49,119 nucleotides of DNA from Streptomyces sp. MH60 (GTDB lineage Bacteria > Actinomycetota > Actinomycetes > Streptomycetales > Streptomycetaceae), in NCBI RefSeq assembly GCF_002939385.1, contig NZ_MULI01000056.1:1-49119 (forward strand), given 5' to 3'. Of the stretch, positions 7,012 to 15,273 are shown in pieces. The notes beneath the pieces were generated by a model. It worked only from the letters and a program-made list of their open reading frames with translations. It made no database searches and was not told the DNA's origin. Made by a program: the position numbers and the translations under genes. The first letter of the stretch is position 1. The number at the start of each line of letters is the position of its first letter.

Positions 7012-8502
7012 TCAGGCCGTCATCGGCCGGTCGTACGGGCCGACCGGTGCCGGCAGCCGGGTAGCGCCGCCGGACAGGTGGCGGTCGACGGCCGCCGCCA
7101 CCGCCCGCCCCTCCGCTATCGCCCAGACGACGAGGGACTGTCCGCGTGCCGCGTCCCCGGCGGCGAACACCCCCGGGACGTTGGTCGCGAAGCCCTGGTC
7201 CCGGGCGATCGTGCCACGGGGCTCCATCGCCAGCCCGAGACCGTCGACGAGCCCGTCCCGCCGGTCGGGCCCCGAGAAACCCAGGGCGAGGAGGACCAGG
7301 TCCGCGGGGAGTGACCGCTCGGTGCCGGGCAGCGGCCGGCGGCCGGCGTCCACACCGACCAGGTGCAGCGCACGCACGTGCCCCCGCTCGTCGCCGGTGA
7401 GGCGGAGCGTGGACGCCGCGAACAGCCGGGCGTCCGCGTCCGCCGCCGGCGCGGACCGCAGTTCGCCCGCTTCCTCGTGCGCCGCCGACAACCGGTACAG
7501 GCGCGGATACGTCGGCCAGGGCTCCGACTCCTCGTCGCGTTCCGCGCCCGGCTGCGCGTAGATGTCCAGCTGCGTCACGGACGCCGCCCGTTCCCGCACC
7601 GCCGTACCGAGACAGTCCGCGCCCGTGTCGCCGCCACCGACGATGACGACGTGCCGCCCGGCGGCGGACAGCGGGGAACGCTCGAGGTCGCCCTCGCACA
7701 CCCGGTTGGCCAGCGGCAGGTACTCCATCGCCTGATGAACCCCCGCCAGCTCCCGGCCGGGCACGGTCAGCTCGCGCCACGCCGTCGCCCCGGTGGCGAC
7801 CACCACCGCGTCGTAGCGGGCCCGCAGCCCGGCGGCGTCCACGTCCCGTCCGACCGCCGTCGACGTACGGAACCGCGTCCCCTCCGCCCGCATCTGGCCG
7901 ATGCGCCGCTCCAGGTGCCGCTTCTCCATCTTGAACTCGGGGATCCCGTACCGCAGCAGCCCGCCGATCCGGTCGTCCCGCTCGTACACGGCGACCGTGT
8001 GCCCCGCCCGGGTCAGCTGCTGCGCCGCCGCGAGGCCCGTGGGCCCCGAGCCGATCACCGCCACCGTCCGCCCGGACAGCCGCTCGGGTGGCCGCGGCGG
8101 GGCGAAGCCCTCCTCCCAGGCCATGTCGGCGATCGCGCACTCGACGTTCTTGATCGTGACGGCGGGCTGGTTGATGGCGAGCACACAGCCCGACTCGCAC
8201 GGTGCCGGACACAACCGGCCGGTGAACTCAGGGAAGTTGTTCGTGGCGTGCAGCCGCTCGCTCGCCGCCCGCCAGTCCGACCGGGAGACCAGGTCGTTCC
8301 ACTCCGGGATCAGGTTGCCCAGGGGACAGGCCTCGTGGCAGAAGGGGACGCCGCAGTCCATGCACCGGTCGGCCTGCCGGCCGACGATCGGCAGCAGCGC
8401 CCCCGGGACGTACACCTCGTCCCAGTCCCCGACCCGCTCCCCGGCCGGCCTGCGGGGCCACTCCTCGCGGGGCGTCGTCAGGAAACCCTTGGGATCGGCC
8501 AT
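7012..8502 (-). CDS. gltD: Glutamate synthase small-subunit (GltD)-type oxidoreductase
   Basis: The ATG at 8502 (MADPKGFLTTPREEW) is preceded by AAGGA and gives 496 residues, the usual GltD length. The N-terminal region has iron-sulfur cysteines in CMDCGVPFC-HEACPLGN and CPAPCESGC. A first Rossmann motif for FAD follows (VIGSGPTGLAAAQQ), then a second for NADPH (VIVGGGDTGADC) and the C-terminal GVFAAGD FAD signature. GltD supplies electrons from NADPH to the large subunit GltB, which makes glutamate from glutamine and 2-oxoglutarate. No gltB lies in this window, so it may partner a distant GltB or another enzyme. Confidence 0.9.
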   Translation of the reverse strand: MADPKGFLTTPREEWPRRPAGERVGDWDEVYVPGALLPIVGRQADRCMDCGVPFCHEACPLGNLIPEWNDLVSRSDWRAASERLHATNNFPEFTGRLCPAPCESGCVLAINQPAVTIKNVECAIADMAWEEGFAPPRPPERLSGRTVAVIGSGPTGLAAAQQLTRAGHTVAVYERDDRIGGLLRYGIPEFKMEKRHLERRIGQMRAEGTRFRTSTAVGRDVDAAGLRARYDAVVVATGATAWRELTVPGRELAGVHQAMEYLPLANRVCEGDLERSPLSAAGRHVVIVGGGDTGADCLGTAVRERAASVTQLDIYAQPGAERDEESEPWPTYPRLYRLSAAHEEAGELRSAPAADADARLFAASTLRLTGDERGHVRALHLVGVDAGRRPLPGTERSLPADLVLLALGFSGPDRRDGLVDGLGLAMEPRGTIARDQGFATNVPGVFAAGDAARGQSLVVWAIAEGRAVAAAVDRHLSGGATRLPAPVGPYDRPMTA

Positions 8503-8683
8503 GGCCGTCTTCCTTGCGTGCGCGGTGGCTGGCCGGGCGCCGTGGGGCGGCGCTCTCGCGCTCCACGATACGACCGGCCCGCCCGACGCGCAGAACGCCC
8601 GGACGGCCCCCGGCCCGCGGTGCCGCCCGCCACCGGGCGGCACGGGGTGCTCCCTCGGCCCGGGTCCCCCCGCCTCGCCCGAC

Positions 8684-9163
8684 TCAGGCGAGGGCCAGCG
8701 TGTACGCCACCGCCGCGGCGGCCGCGGCAGCCGTACGCACGTGGTTCCAGGCCGTCCACTCGCGCACGTACCCGGTCCAGCGGCCGACCGCCTCCGCGGA
8801 ACCCGGCTCCAGCCGGAGCAGCGCGTCGTTGCGCGGCACGTTGGCCGCCACGGTGACTCCGAACGACCCGACCAGGTACAGCCCGCTGCCCAGCAGCAGC
8901 TCCACCGCCGCGTCCTTCGGCCAGACCACCAACGTGACCACGGCGATCACCACGGCCAGCACCGCCGTCCCGAGGAACACGGACATGAAGGCCGGCCGTA
9001 CCGCGGCCTTGTTGATCGCGTTCATCGCGGCGACCCCCTGTGCGGGCGGCAGCGCGGCCAGCCCCCGCATGACGAAGGTGGAGAACGCGCAGAAGACACC
9101 GGCCGTCACACCGGTCCCGAGCACGCCCAGCACCGTCAGCGCCAGATACGGTCCGTCGATCAT
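8684..9163 (-). CDS. DUF1772 (anthrone-oxygenase-like) membrane protein
   Basis: The 159-residue protein has four predicted transmembrane helices: ALTVLGVLGTGVTAGVFCAF, AFMSVFLGTAVLAVVIAVV, LLLGSGLYLVGSFGVTVAANV and a C-terminal Ala-rich helix. NAINKAA follows helix one and NVPRNDALLRL follows helix three, both typical of DUF1772. Some relatives are called anthrone oxygenases, but most are uncharacterised. The leader is made of 16-bp tandem repeats whose last copy supplies the GGGAG that precedes the ATG. Confidence 0.85.
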   Translation of the reverse strand: MIDGPYLALTVLGVLGTGVTAGVFCAFSTFVMRGLAALPPAQGVAAMNAINKAAVRPAFMSVFLGTAVLAVVIAVVTLVVWPKDAAVELLLGSGLYLVGSFGVTVAANVPRNDALLRLEPGSAEAVGRWTGYVREWTAWNHVRTAAAAAAAVAYTLALA

Positions 9164-9166
9164 GTC

Positions 9167-9230
9167 CTGTCAACTCCCACCCGTCTCAGCTCCCACCCGT
9201 CTCAGCTCCCACCCATGTCAGCTCCCACCC
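9167..9230. repeat. Four tandem 16-bp repeats in the 5' leader of the DUF1772 gene
   Basis: Four units with exact 16-bp period end in CTCCCACCC at 9182, 9198, 9214 and 9230; the core unit is GTCTCAGCTCCCACCC. Units two and three are identical, and one and four differ by one to three bases. Read on the minus strand each unit contains GGGTGGGAG, so the copy nearest the gene provides the purine-rich sequence before its ATG. Copy number may vary between strains. Confidence 0.9.
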
Positions 9231-9425
9231 GTCGAGCAACCGCCCGTCCGGTGGACGCCGTCCCGGAGCCTCCGCCCGTCGATCACCCCAAGTCAACCTC
9301 CGTACCGGCACGGTGACCATGGCCGAGTGCCGCGGGTCCATGTGCGAGCGTCCACGCGGGCGAGGCGGCGACGGGCGGGGCGACCGCCGTGTCGACCGAC
9401 GCGGGAACTGACGCATCATGGGCGG

Positions 9426-10073
9426 GTGCGACTGGAAGCGATCACCTGGGACCGGCTCGGCGACCGGCTCGCCGAGCGACTGCTCGACCTGAAGCCCACC
9501 GACGGCAGTACCTGGACCCGCGTCGCCCTCGACGGCGCCCCGGCCGCCCGCCCCGGCGACCTCGCCGAACGGGTCGGTGAGGCCCTGCGCGTCCGCGGCC
9601 GTCCCTCCCTCGTCGTCGGAACGGAGGGCTTCCTGCGACCCGCCTCGCTCCGTCTGGAGTACGGACACCAGGACATCGAGTCCTATTACAACGGCTGGTA
9701 CGACACCGGCGCACTGTGGCGCGAGGTCTTCGATCCCCTCGGCCCCGGCGGCGACGGGCGGGTCCTGCCCGACCTGTGGGACCCGGTCACCGACCGGGCC
9801 ACCCGCAGCCCCTACGTCCCACTCCCTCCCGGCGGTGCGCTGCTGCTCCACGGCCCCTTTCTGCTCCGTCACTGGTTCCCCCTCGATCTGAGCGTCCATC
9901 TCGTCCTCACCCCGGGCGCCCTGCGCCGCCGTACTCCCGAGAGCGAGCAGTGGACCCTGCCCGTCTTCGAGCGCTACGACGAGGAGACCGACCCGTCGGG
10001 CACCGCCGACGTCCTGGTGCGTGCCGACGACCCACGGCATCCCGCCTGGAGCGGGCTGACCCGGAGCGGCTGA
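9426..10073 (+). CDS. Uridine-kinase-like protein with degenerate P-loop
   Basis: The GTG at 9426 gives 215 residues. The sequence pattern RVALDGAPAARPGDLAERV, GRPSLVVGTEGFLRPASLRLEYGHQDIESYYNGWYDTGALWREVFDPL and WDPVTDRATRSPY follows the Streptomyces proteins annotated as uridine kinase, a branch of the P-loop kinases. The position where a Walker A motif should be reads DGAPAARPGD, with no GK[ST]. The protein therefore either uses a different nucleotide mode or has lost kinase activity. The tail (ADVLVRADDPRHPAW) is conserved in the same group. It converges on corA with a 9-bp gap. Confidence 0.7.
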   Translation: MRLEAITWDRLGDRLAERLLDLKPTDGSTWTRVALDGAPAARPGDLAERVGEALRVRGRPSLVVGTEGFLRPASLRLEYGHQDIESYYNGWYDTGALWREVFDPLGPGGDGRVLPDLWDPVTDRATRSPYVPLPPGGALLLHGPFLLRHWFPLDLSVHLVLTPGALRRRTPESEQWTLPVFERYDEETDPSGTADVLVRADDPRHPAWSGLTRSG

Positions 10074-10082
10074 GGCCCTCCC

Positions 10083-11210
10083 TCAGAGCCAGCCGTTGCG
10101 CCTGAAACCCCGGTGCAGCGCCAGGCAGGCGACGGCTATCACGCCTATGACCAGGCCGTAGCCGTACCGCCAGCCCAGCTCCGGCATGTGGTCGAAGTTC
10201 ATGCCGTACACCCCGCAGACCATCGTGGGCACCGCGACGATGGCGGCCCACGCCGTGATCTTCCGCATGTCCTCGTTCTGCGCGACGGTCACACGGGCGA
10301 GGTGGGCCTGGAGGATCGAGTTGAGGAGTTCGTCGAACGCCGCGATCTGTTCGGTGGCCCGCAGCAGGTGGTCGGCGACGTCGCGGAAGTAGGCCCGTAT
10401 CTCCGGCTCGACCACGCGGAACGGCCGCGTGGCCAGCTCCTCCAGCGGCCGGCCGAGCGGCACCACGGCCCGCCGCAGCTCCAGCAGTTCACGCTTGAGC
10501 TGGTAGATGCGCCCGGGGTCGACCCGTGCGCCGTTCTCCGCGAACACCTCCGTCTCGACGCGGTCGACGTCCTCCTGGACCGACTCGATGACGCTCAGGA
10601 AGTCGTCCACCACATGGTCCGCGATCGCGTGCAGCACCGCCGACGGTCCCTTGGCGAGCTGCGCCGGATCGGACTCCAGCCCCTCCCGCAACGGTCCCAG
10701 CGAGCCGTGCCGCCCGTGCCGCACGGTGATCACGAAGTCCTGCCCGGTGAACACCATGATCTCGCCGGTGCTCACCACCTCGCTCGTGGCCGTCAGTTCC
10801 TCGTGCTCCACGTAGCAGACCGTCTTGAACACGGCGAAGAGCGTCTCTCCGTACCGCTCCACCTTGGGCCGCTGGTGGGCCTCGATCGCGTCCTCGACCG
10901 CCAGCGGATGCAGCTCGAAGAGCTCCGCCACACCCGCGAACTCCTCGTCCGTCGGCTCGTGCAGGCCGAGCCAGAGGAAGCCCGCCCCGCGCCCGCGCAT
11001 CCGCGCCACGGCCTCGACCGGATCGCCGCCTTCGGGGGAGCGGACACCGTCCCGGTAGGTCACGCAGTTCACCACGGAGGAGCCCAGCGGGGAACGGGCG
11101 TGGTGGCTCAGGTCCACCCGCGGCCGTCGGCGGGCCAGCCGTGCCACCTTCCGGAGGCCGCCGGTCCGTCCCAGCCCCGTGACCTTCCGCAGATTCCCCG
11201 CCATGGTCAT
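10083..11210 (-). CDS. corA: CorA-family magnesium/cobalt transporter
   Basis: The ATG at 11210 follows AGGAG about 8 nt upstream and gives 375 residues. The protein has the long soluble N-terminal domain and stalk helix of CorA, with conserved FAVFKTVCYV, EIMVFTGQDFVITVRHG and Q-L-K-R-E-L-L-E-L-R-R segments. Two C-terminal membrane helices follow, and the GMN signature (VCGVYGMNFDHMPE) closes the first. CorA proteins form homopentameric Mg2+ (also Co2+, Ni2+) channels in the membrane. No M-box or other riboswitch was recognised in the leader. Confidence 0.92.
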   Translation of the reverse strand: MTMAGNLRKVTGLGRTGGLRKVARLARRRPRVDLSHHARSPLGSSVVNCVTYRDGVRSPEGGDPVEAVARMRGRGAGFLWLGLHEPTDEEFAGVAELFELHPLAVEDAIEAHQRPKVERYGETLFAVFKTVCYVEHEELTATSEVVSTGEIMVFTGQDFVITVRHGRHGSLGPLREGLESDPAQLAKGPSAVLHAIADHVVDDFLSVIESVQEDVDRVETEVFAENGARVDPGRIYQLKRELLELRRAVVPLGRPLEELATRPFRVVEPEIRAYFRDVADHLLRATEQIAAFDELLNSILQAHLARVTVAQNEDMRKITAWAAIVAVPTMVCGVYGMNFDHMPELGWRYGYGLVIGVIAVACLALHRGFRRNGWL

Positions 11211-11455
11211 CCGAATCTCCTCGCGTGGGTCCCCTCGCGCCGTGCTTCCCGCGCCTTGGCCCGCCAGTCTGCCAGGCCGGCGGGCACGGCGAACGAGCCT
11301 GTGGAAACGGCGCGTTCCGCTTTGTTCCCGCCTGTGGACAGGCCGCTCGGGGACCGCGCACGCCCCCGCACCGACGGTCCCGGCCGCCCGGAGGAGGCCC
11401 TCGTGCCGGAGCGTCGTCCCCTTCGCACAAGCGGGACAACTGGGATGATCGCAGC

Positions 11456-12250
11456 ATGACGCGAACCGACGGATACCTCCTCGACAACGGCCAGTCCGAG
11501 GCGGCGGAGCGCTTCGACGCCTTCGCCACGCTCTTCGACCCCACGACGTTCCGGCACCTGGAGGCACTCGGCGTCGGCCCCGGCTGGCGCTGCTGGGAGG
11601 TCGGGGCCGGAGGCACCTCCGTGGTGTCGTGGCTGGCCAAGCGGGTCGGACCGACCGGCAAGGTCCTCGCGACGGACATCGACACCTCACGGGTCGTCCC
11701 GGCCGGCCGGCCGCCGGTCGAGGTGCGCGTGCACGACGTGGGCGCGGAGGAACCGCCCGGGGAGGGCTTCGACCTGGTGCACGCACGGCTCGTCCTCGTC
11801 CATGTCCCCGACCGGGACAGGGCGTTGCGGTCGATGATCAGGGCCTTGCGCCCCGGTGGCCGCCTCCTGGTCGAGGACGCCGACCCGGCGCTCCAGCCCC
11901 TGCTCTGCCCCGACGAGCACGGCCCCGAGCAGCAGCTGGCGAACAGGCTCCGGCACGGCTTCCGGCAACTGCTGTCCCAGCGTGGCGCCGACCTCTCCTA
12001 CGGCCGCCGGCTGCCCCGGCTGCTGCGGGAGGCGGGGCTGCGCCGCGTGGAGGCCGACGCCTACTTCCCGGTCACCTCGCCCGCCTGTACCGCCCTGGAG
12101 TCCGCGACGGTACGACAGCTCCGCGACCAGCTGGTCTCCGCCGGGGCCGCCACCCACGACGACATCGACCGCCACCTCGCGAACGTCGCGTCCGGCGGCA
12201 TGGACCTAGCGACCGCGCCGATGATCTCGGCCTGGGGGCGCAAGGCATAA
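11456..12250 (+). CDS. SAM-dependent class I methyltransferase
   Basis: The 264-residue protein has a class I SAM-binding fold. GWRCWEVGAGGTSVVSWLAKRVG is motif I, LATDID the acidic end of strand two, FDLVHARLVLVHVPDRDRAL motif III, and LRPGGRLLVEDADPAL the post-motif. This resembles UbiE/Methyltransf_11-type small-molecule methyltransferases. The ATG is separated from corA by a 245-bp divergent region with two DnaA-box-like sequences. It converges on the PfkB gene with only 6 bp between stop codons. Substrate unknown. Confidence 0.85.
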   Translation: MTRTDGYLLDNGQSEAAERFDAFATLFDPTTFRHLEALGVGPGWRCWEVGAGGTSVVSWLAKRVGPTGKVLATDIDTSRVVPAGRPPVEVRVHDVGAEEPPGEGFDLVHARLVLVHVPDRDRALRSMIRALRPGGRLLVEDADPALQPLLCPDEHGPEQQLANRLRHGFRQLLSQRGADLSYGRRLPRLLREAGLRRVEADAYFPVTSPACTALESATVRQLRDQLVSAGAATHDDIDRHLANVASGGMDLATAPMISAWGRKA

Positions 12251-12256
12251 CCCCGG

Positions 12257-13192
12257 CTACCCGTCGGCCGCTCGCCGGTCGGCCGTTCGCGGCGGTCTCC
12301 CGCCCACCCGTTCGACCGCCCGTGCCCCTGCCCGGCACCCGGCGGCCGCCGCCTCCCCGGGCTCCGCGCCCGCGAGCAGTGCGGCGAGGAACGCGCCGGT
12401 GAAGGCGTCACCGGCCCCCGTACTGTCCAGGGGCGACGCCGTGACCGCGGGGACCCGTGCGCTCACGCTGCCGGACCGCGCCACCAGGGCCCCTTCCGCG
12501 CCCTGCTTGACGATCACCAGCGGAACGTGCCGGCTGAGCTTCGCGGCCGCGTCCGCCGGGTCGGGCAGGCCGGTGAGCAGACACGCCTCGTCACGGCTGG
12601 GCAGCAGCACCTCCACGCCCTCGACGAGACCGAGGAAGCGGTCGACGCCCAGCGCGGTGAGGAACCCGGTCGACGCCGGGTCCAGGCTGACCGGCACCCC
12701 ACGCGCGCGGGCCGCCGACAGGGCGACCGACACCAGGGCGCGGCTCGGCTCCGAGAACAGGAGGTAGCCCGAGAGGTGCAGCCGGCCCGAGCCGTCGAGC
12801 AGCGCGTCCGACCAGTCGTCCGGCCCGAGCCGCAGCGACGCCCCGCTGTCGGTGAGGAACGTCCGCTCGGCCGAGTCGGCGGTGTCGACCAGGCAGATCA
12901 CCGTCCCCGTGGGCGCCGCCGCGTCGACGACGAGGAGCGGCCGCACCCCGCACGCCGCCAGCTCCCGTTCGTGCCATGCGCAGGCGTCGGTGCCCACCCG
13001 GCCCAGCAGCCGTACCTCCTCGCACCCTTCGTGCGCGGCCCAGCAGGCCACGTTGGCCCCCGCCCCGCCGGGCAGCCGCCGGACCGAGGCGGCGGTGTCC
13101 GTGCCGGCGGCCAGCGGTCCCCGGTGCCGGGCGACGACGTCCGTGACCACGTCCCCGACGACCAGCAGCGCACCGCCCGGCGCCACGCTCAC
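12257..13192 (-). CDS. PfkB-family kinase, likely pseudouridine kinase
   Basis: The GTG start at 13192 overlaps the TGA of psuG as GTGA, so the two are co-translated. The 311-residue protein has the PfkB signatures: N-terminal VRRLPGGAGANVACWAAHEG and the C-terminal active-site motif LDSTGAGDAFTGAFLAALL with the catalytic Asp. The position behind psuG is the psuG-psuK arrangement, in which the kinase phosphorylates pseudouridine and PsuG splits the product to uracil and ribose-5-phosphate. Function is therefore inferred from context; other sugar or nucleoside kinases share the fold. Confidence 0.85.
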   Translation of the reverse strand: MSVAPGGALLVVGDVVTDVVARHRGPLAAGTDTAASVRRLPGGAGANVACWAAHEGCEEVRLLGRVGTDACAWHERELAACGVRPLLVVDAAAPTGTVICLVDTADSAERTFLTDSGASLRLGPDDWSDALLDGSGRLHLSGYLLFSEPSRALVSVALSAARARGVPVSLDPASTGFLTALGVDRFLGLVEGVEVLLPSRDEACLLTGLPDPADAAAKLSRHVPLVIVKQGAEGALVARSGSVSARVPAVTASPLDSTGAGDAFTGAFLAALLAGAEPGEAAAAGCRAGARAVERVGGRPPRTADRRAADG

Positions 13193-14094
13193 GCCCCGGT
13201 CCAGGCCGCGGCGATCCGGGCCGCCAGCCGCACGTTCCCCCGCACGGCCGCCAGGTTGGCGCTCAGTGAGGCGCCGTCGGTGAGCCGTACCAGGCGCTCC
13301 AGGAGGAACGGCGTGACCGCCTGGCCCGTGACCCCCTCCGCCTCGCAGGCGTGCAGCGCGTCGGCGAGCACGCGCGCGTGGAGCGCCGGATCGAGCTGCT
13401 CCTCCTCGGGCACGGGGTTGGCGACCACGAGCGCGGACCGCGGCCCGCCCAGCGCGTCCTGCGCCCGCATGACCGCCGCCACCTGCTCCGGGCCGTCCAG
13501 CGTCCAGTCCACCGGATGTCCCGAGTCGGAGAGGTAGAAGCCGGGGAAGCGGTCCGTCCCGTACCCGGCCACGGCGACCCCCAGCGTCTCCAGCCGTTGC
13601 AGGGTCGCCGGTACGTCCAGGATGGACTTCACGCCCGCGCAGACCACCGTGATCCGGGTGCGGGCCAGCAGCCCCAGGTCGGCCGACTCGTCCTGCGTCA
13701 CCGTCCACTCCCGGTGGACGCCGCCCAGCCCTCCGGTCGCGAACACCCGTACGCCCGCGAGGTCGGCCAGCAGGGCGGTCGCCGACACGGTGGTCGCCCC
13801 GCTCGCGCCGGAGGCCACCGCGAGCGGCAGGTCCCGGTGCCCCAGCTTGCGGATGCCGTCCTCGTTGGCGACCCGCTCCAGTTGCTCCTTGTCCAGGCCG
13901 ACGTGCGGCCGTCCGTCCAGCACCGCGATCGTCGCCGGTACGGCGCCCTCGCGCCGCACCGCGTCCTCCAGCTCCCGCGCCACCAGCAGATTGCGCGGGC
14001 GCGGCAAGCCGTGCGCGATGATCGTGGACTCCAGGGCCACCACGGGGCGATGGGCGTCCAACGCCTCCCGTACCTCTTCCGACACCACCAGCAT
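13189..14094 (-). CDS. psuG: Pseudouridine-5'-phosphate glycosidase
   Basis: The 301-residue protein carries the strongly conserved PsuG blocks RPVVALESTIIAHGLPRPRN near the N-terminus, GAVPATIAVLDGRPHVGL, FATGGLGGVHRE and VVCAGVKSILD. The enzyme reversibly cleaves the C-C glycosidic bond of pseudouridine 5'-phosphate into uracil and ribose-5-phosphate, the second step of pseudouridine degradation. The ATG at 14094 is preceded by GGGAGG; a GTG three bases earlier is an alternative. It shares a GTGA overlap with the PfkB kinase behind it, indicating a two-gene pathway operon. Confidence 0.92.
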   Translation of the reverse strand: MLVVSEEVREALDAHRPVVALESTIIAHGLPRPRNLLVARELEDAVRREGAVPATIAVLDGRPHVGLDKEQLERVANEDGIRKLGHRDLPLAVASGASGATTVSATALLADLAGVRVFATGGLGGVHREWTVTQDESADLGLLARTRITVVCAGVKSILDVPATLQRLETLGVAVAGYGTDRFPGFYLSDSGHPVDWTLDGPEQVAAVMRAQDALGGPRSALVVANPVPEEEQLDPALHARVLADALHACEAEGVTGQAVTPFLLERLVRLTDGASLSANLAAVRGNVRLAARIAAAWTGA

Positions 14095-14233
14095 CACGAG
14101 CCTGCCTCCCGCCGACGGTTCTCCCTCAGCTCCGGTCTCCCTCATCCCTGGCGGGCGGGGGACGCCGCCAAACCCCGCCGGTGCCGCGACGGACCCCTTG
14201 CGGCGCCGGGGACCGGCCACGAGCCTGGGAGTC

Positions 14234-14662
14234 ATGACGGACAACACGACACGCCTCGACCACGTCGTCCTCTGGGTGCGCGATCCGGTCGCCGCGGCCG
14301 GCTTCTACGAGAAGAACCTGGGTCTCGAACCACTGCGGGTCACCGAGTACGCCGCGGGGACCGTGAGCTTCCCCTCCGTGCGTCTCAACGACGAGACCAT
14401 CCTCGACCTGGCACCGCACGCCATGGCGGACCGCATGCGCGTGGTCCCCGGCGCCGACGCCAGTGCCGGGCATCCCGTCAACCACCTCTGCGTGTCCCTG
14501 CCCGCACCCGATTTCGACGCCCTGCGCGCCCGCCTGCAGGAGCAGTCCATCCCCGTCTCGGACCTCTCGCACGACTCCTACGGCGCCCGCGGCCTGGCCA
14601 GGCGGAGCTTCTACTTCGGCGACCCGGACGGCAACATCATCGAGGCCCGCCACTACGAGTAG
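14234..14662 (+). CDS. VOC-family (glyoxalase/dioxygenase superfamily) protein
   Basis: The 142-residue protein has the paired beta-alpha-beta-beta-beta VOC fold. RLDHVVLWVRDPVAAAGFYEKNLGLEPL is the first half-motif with a metal-type His, HPVNHLCVSLPAPDFDALRARLQ begins the second module, and SFYFGDPDGNIIEARHYE gives the terminal Glu. Members bind divalent metal and include glyoxalases, extradiol dioxygenases and antibiotic-resistance proteins. Nothing in the context singles out one of these. It faces psuG divergently and converges on ogt with 20 bp between stops. Confidence 0.85.
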   Translation: MTDNTTRLDHVVLWVRDPVAAAGFYEKNLGLEPLRVTEYAAGTVSFPSVRLNDETILDLAPHAMADRMRVVPGADASAGHPVNHLCVSLPAPDFDALRARLQEQSIPVSDLSHDSYGARGLARRSFYFGDPDGNIIEARHYE

Positions 14663-14682
14663 CCCCGGCCGCTGTCCGCCCC

Positions 14683-15237
14683 TCAGAACAGCGGCTCGGG
14701 CAGCACGCCCTCCAGCGCGAGCAGCCGCCGCTTGGTGTCCACACCGCCGCCGAACCCGCCAATGCCGCCGTCGCTCTCCACGACCCGGTGGCACGGCACG
14801 ACGACCGGCAGCGGATTGGCCCCCATGGCCATGCCCACCGCCTGCGCGGCGCCCGGCTGCCCCACCCGGCCGGCCAGGTCGCCGTAGCCGGCGACCTGGC
14901 CGTAGGGGACGCCGGACGCCAGCTCGCGCAGCACCTGGCGGTTGAAGCCCGAGATCAGCGACCAGTCCAACGGCACGTCGAAGTCCCGCCTGCGGCCCGC
15001 GAAGTACGCCTCCACCTGGTCGGTCGCCTCGGCCAGCAGCGGCGAACCGGGCGCCTCGACGGGCTCCGTGCCCAGCCGGGCCGCGAGCCTTTCGAGCGCC
15101 CGGTCGCGGGTGGCGTCGGTGGCGTGGAACACCACGTTGACCAGACCGTCGCGGGTGGCGGCCAGCAGCAGCGGACCGATGTCGGTCCCGACGACGGTCC
15201 ACACGACCTGCTGCTCGTACTGCCCAGGGCTGTCCAT
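14683..15237 (-). CDS. ogt: Methylated-DNA-[protein]-cysteine S-methyltransferase
   Basis: The 184-residue protein contains the invariant active-site PCHRV with the acceptor Cys at about residue 149, preceded by VPYGQVAGYGDLAGRVGQPGAAQAVG (the DNA-binding helix-turn-helix with the Arg finger region). It removes alkyl groups from O6-alkylguanine in one suicidal transfer to the Cys. The upstream region has a perfect RecA-NDp box ending 7 nt before the ATG at 15237. The gene is thus probably induced by DNA damage from a leaderless transcript. It has no Ada-type N-terminal domain. Confidence 0.95.
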   Translation of the reverse strand: MDSPGQYEQQVVWTVVGTDIGPLLLAATRDGLVNVVFHATDATRDRALERLAARLGTEPVEAPGSPLLAEATDQVEAYFAGRRRDFDVPLDWSLISGFNRQVLRELASGVPYGQVAGYGDLAGRVGQPGAAQAVGMAMGANPLPVVVPCHRVVESDGGIGGFGGGVDTKRRLLALEGVLPEPLF

Positions 15238-15243
15238 GCGCCC

Positions 15244-15266
15244 ACCGTACGGCCCGCCACTGACAA
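15244..15266 (-). promoter_or_regulatory. RecA-NDp (PafBC-type) DNA-damage promoter of ogt
   Basis: Read on the minus strand the sequence is TTGTCAGTG (15266-15258), eight bases, then TACGGT (15249-15244), matching TTGTCRGTG-N8-TANNNT exactly. The expected transcription start is about 7 nt downstream, which coincides with the ATG at 15237. Confidence 0.85.
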
Positions 15267-15273
15267 CGCCGGG

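Noticed and set aside
9167..9230. 16-bp repeats as a CRISPR array
   Set aside because: Units abut without spacers and there is no cas gene; they are a tandem minisatellite.
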